A stretch of DNA of 14,555 bases from Lachnospiraceae bacterium (GTDB lineage Bacteria; Bacillota; Clostridia; Lachnospirales; Lachnospiraceae), in contig JAGDCQ010000264.1 of the NCBI GenBank assembly GCA_017958465.1, forward strand, positions 1 to 14,555. The letters are read 5' to 3'. A model generated the notes under the pieces. It had not been told where the DNA came from. It did no database searches and saw nothing but the letters and a program-made list of their open reading frames with translations. Position numbers and translations under genes: made by a program. This document shows, piece after piece, positions 13,761-14,555 of the stretch (positions within the stretch are counted from its first letter, which is position 1; the number at the start of each line of letters is the position of its first letter).

Positions 13761-14555
13761 TTACTGAACTGCACGCAGATATCCGTCTTCGCCTATTTCA
13801 TAATATCCTTTGTCCACAAGTTCCGTGATTATGTTTTCTTTGGTGATAACAGTCGGATAAAGAAGGTAGGCGGGAACTGCCTTCTGACCGTTATCATAGG
13901 AACTTGTATCGTATCTGCAGGAAAAATCAAAGGAACTTTCTGCTATTAATCCCTCTCCGGGTACCTTTCCGTTAAGGATCGATTTTGCAAGCTCCAAAGT
14001 CGCTATGCTTTCATTTACAAGAGCCTTAAATACAGTCATATCCTGCTTGCCGTCCAGGATCAGGCGAAGATTGGGTTCGTCTGCGTCCTGTCCGGTAACT
14101 ATTACATTATTGCCTTTGGTATAATCGTAGTCTATGGCAAGACACGTGCCAAGGGCAGTGGAATCATTTGAACAGCATACCGCATGAAGAAGGCGGTCCG
14201 ATGTATAGTAGGAATTCAATATGTTTTCAAATCTTTCCTGGGCTATGTCCTTTGACCAGGAAGATGTTGCCGTGCTGTAAAAATCAATCTGTCCGCTTGG
14301 AACGGCAAGGCGTCCCGAGGCGATATACGGTGATAATACATCAAATGCACCGTTAAAAAAGTAGGTAGCATTGTTATCTGCAGGGTCACCCGAGACAAAT
14401 TCAATATTATAGGTGTTTGCGGTAGTGTCAAGCTGCAGCCGGTCACGTATGTATTCGCCCTGAAGCTTTCCTACGGCGTAGTTATCAAAAGAAACATAGT
14501 AGCTGATATAAGGAGTTTTTAATATGAGTCTGTCGTAGGAGATGATGGGAACGTT
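13761..14555 (-). CDS. Sugar ABC transporter substrate-binding protein, xylose/multiple-sugar type (5' truncated)
   Basis: The frame is open from the window edge to TAA at 13763-13761, giving 264 codons without the N-terminus. It matches the periplasmic-binding-protein group of XylF and ChvE: NVPIISYDRLI and YYVSFDNYAVGKLQGEYI near the visible start, then CCSNDSTALG, VTGQDADEPNLRLILDGKQD with MTVFKA, and a C-terminal ending GYLRAVQ. These proteins bind pentoses or other monosaccharides outside the membrane and deliver them to an ABC importer or to a sensor. A signal peptide or lipobox cannot be seen because the N-terminus is outside the window. The immediate downstream partner is a membrane diguanylate cyclase, not a permease in this window, so a sensing role is possible. 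Sugar specificity is not decided. Confidence 0.9.
   Translation of the reverse strand, partial: NVPIISYDRLILKTPYISYYVSFDNYAVGKLQGEYIRDRLQLDTTANTYNIEFVSGDPADNNATYFFNGAFDVLSPYIASGRLAVPSGQIDFYSTATSSWSKDIAQERFENILNSYYTSDRLLHAVCCSNDSTALGTCLAIDYDYTKGNNVIVTGQDADEPNLRLILDGKQDMTVFKALVNESIATLELAKSILNGKVPGEGLIAESSFDFSCRYDTSSYDNGQKAVPAYLLYPTVITKENIITELVDKGYYEIGEDGYLRAVQ

Noticed and set aside
13730..13774. GTG at 13774 as the GGDEF protein start, adding 15 residues
   Set aside because: It would overlap the end of the sugar-binding protein gene and put a polar stretch before the signal peptide. The ATG at 13729 has GGAGAG six bases upstream.

Overview
The window reads as chromosomal DNA of a Gram-positive, anaerobic Clostridia member, most likely Lachnospiraceae. 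The grounds are the gene order tig-clpP-clpX-lon-engB, which is classic in Firmicutes, strong AGGAGG ribosome sites, a DUF4364 protein (a clostridial family), a DUF1848 protein, and a GGDEF protein beside a sugar-binding protein. No database search was possible, so the taxonomic call is an inference.

Layout. Positions 1-750 hold the 3' end of an unrecognised gene on the plus strand. A 198-base gap with a candidate promoter and a direct repeat leads to a DJ-1/PfpI-family gene (949-1509). A strong extended -10 promoter (1518-1546) then starts the protein quality-control block: trigger factor (1576-2865), ClpP (2903-3505) and ClpX (3517-4824), closed by a good intrinsic terminator (4833-4865). 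Lon (4916-7279) and the ribosome-assembly GTPase YsxC/EngB (7337-7954) follow as a second unit. The block covers folding of nascent chains, two ATP-dependent proteolysis systems and 50S subunit assembly.

On the minus strand, reading toward EngB, is a probable two-gene unit: NAD-type malic enzyme (9668-8520) followed by a DUF4364 winged-helix protein (8475-7948). The last gene overlaps the end of engB by 7 bases, and its apparent terminator lies inside the engB coding sequence.

From about 9,690 the window becomes accessory in character. A 430-base gap holds gene debris, including a 43-base piece nearly identical to part of a gene 1.7 kb downstream, and a perfect GAAA-loop terminator. Then come a DUF1848 protein with a radical-SAM-like cysteine cluster at its C-terminus (10101-11027) and an XRE-type regulator with a multi-pass membrane domain (11112-11996). 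A bidirectional terminator (about 12028-12060) separates these from two minus-strand genes: a sensor diguanylate cyclase with a periplasmic-binding-protein-like domain (13729-12053), and upstream of it a xylose/multiple-sugar-binding protein cut by the window edge (14555-13761). The last two look like a sugar-sensing pair feeding into c-di-GMP.

I saw no CRISPR array, tRNA, rRNA, intact insertion sequence or phage gene. The items most worth a second look are the embedded terminator at the engB/DUF4364 junction, the gene debris at 9774-10028, the permuted radical-SAM-like DUF1848 protein with its overlapping mini-ORF, and the sugar-binding protein/GGDEF pair.
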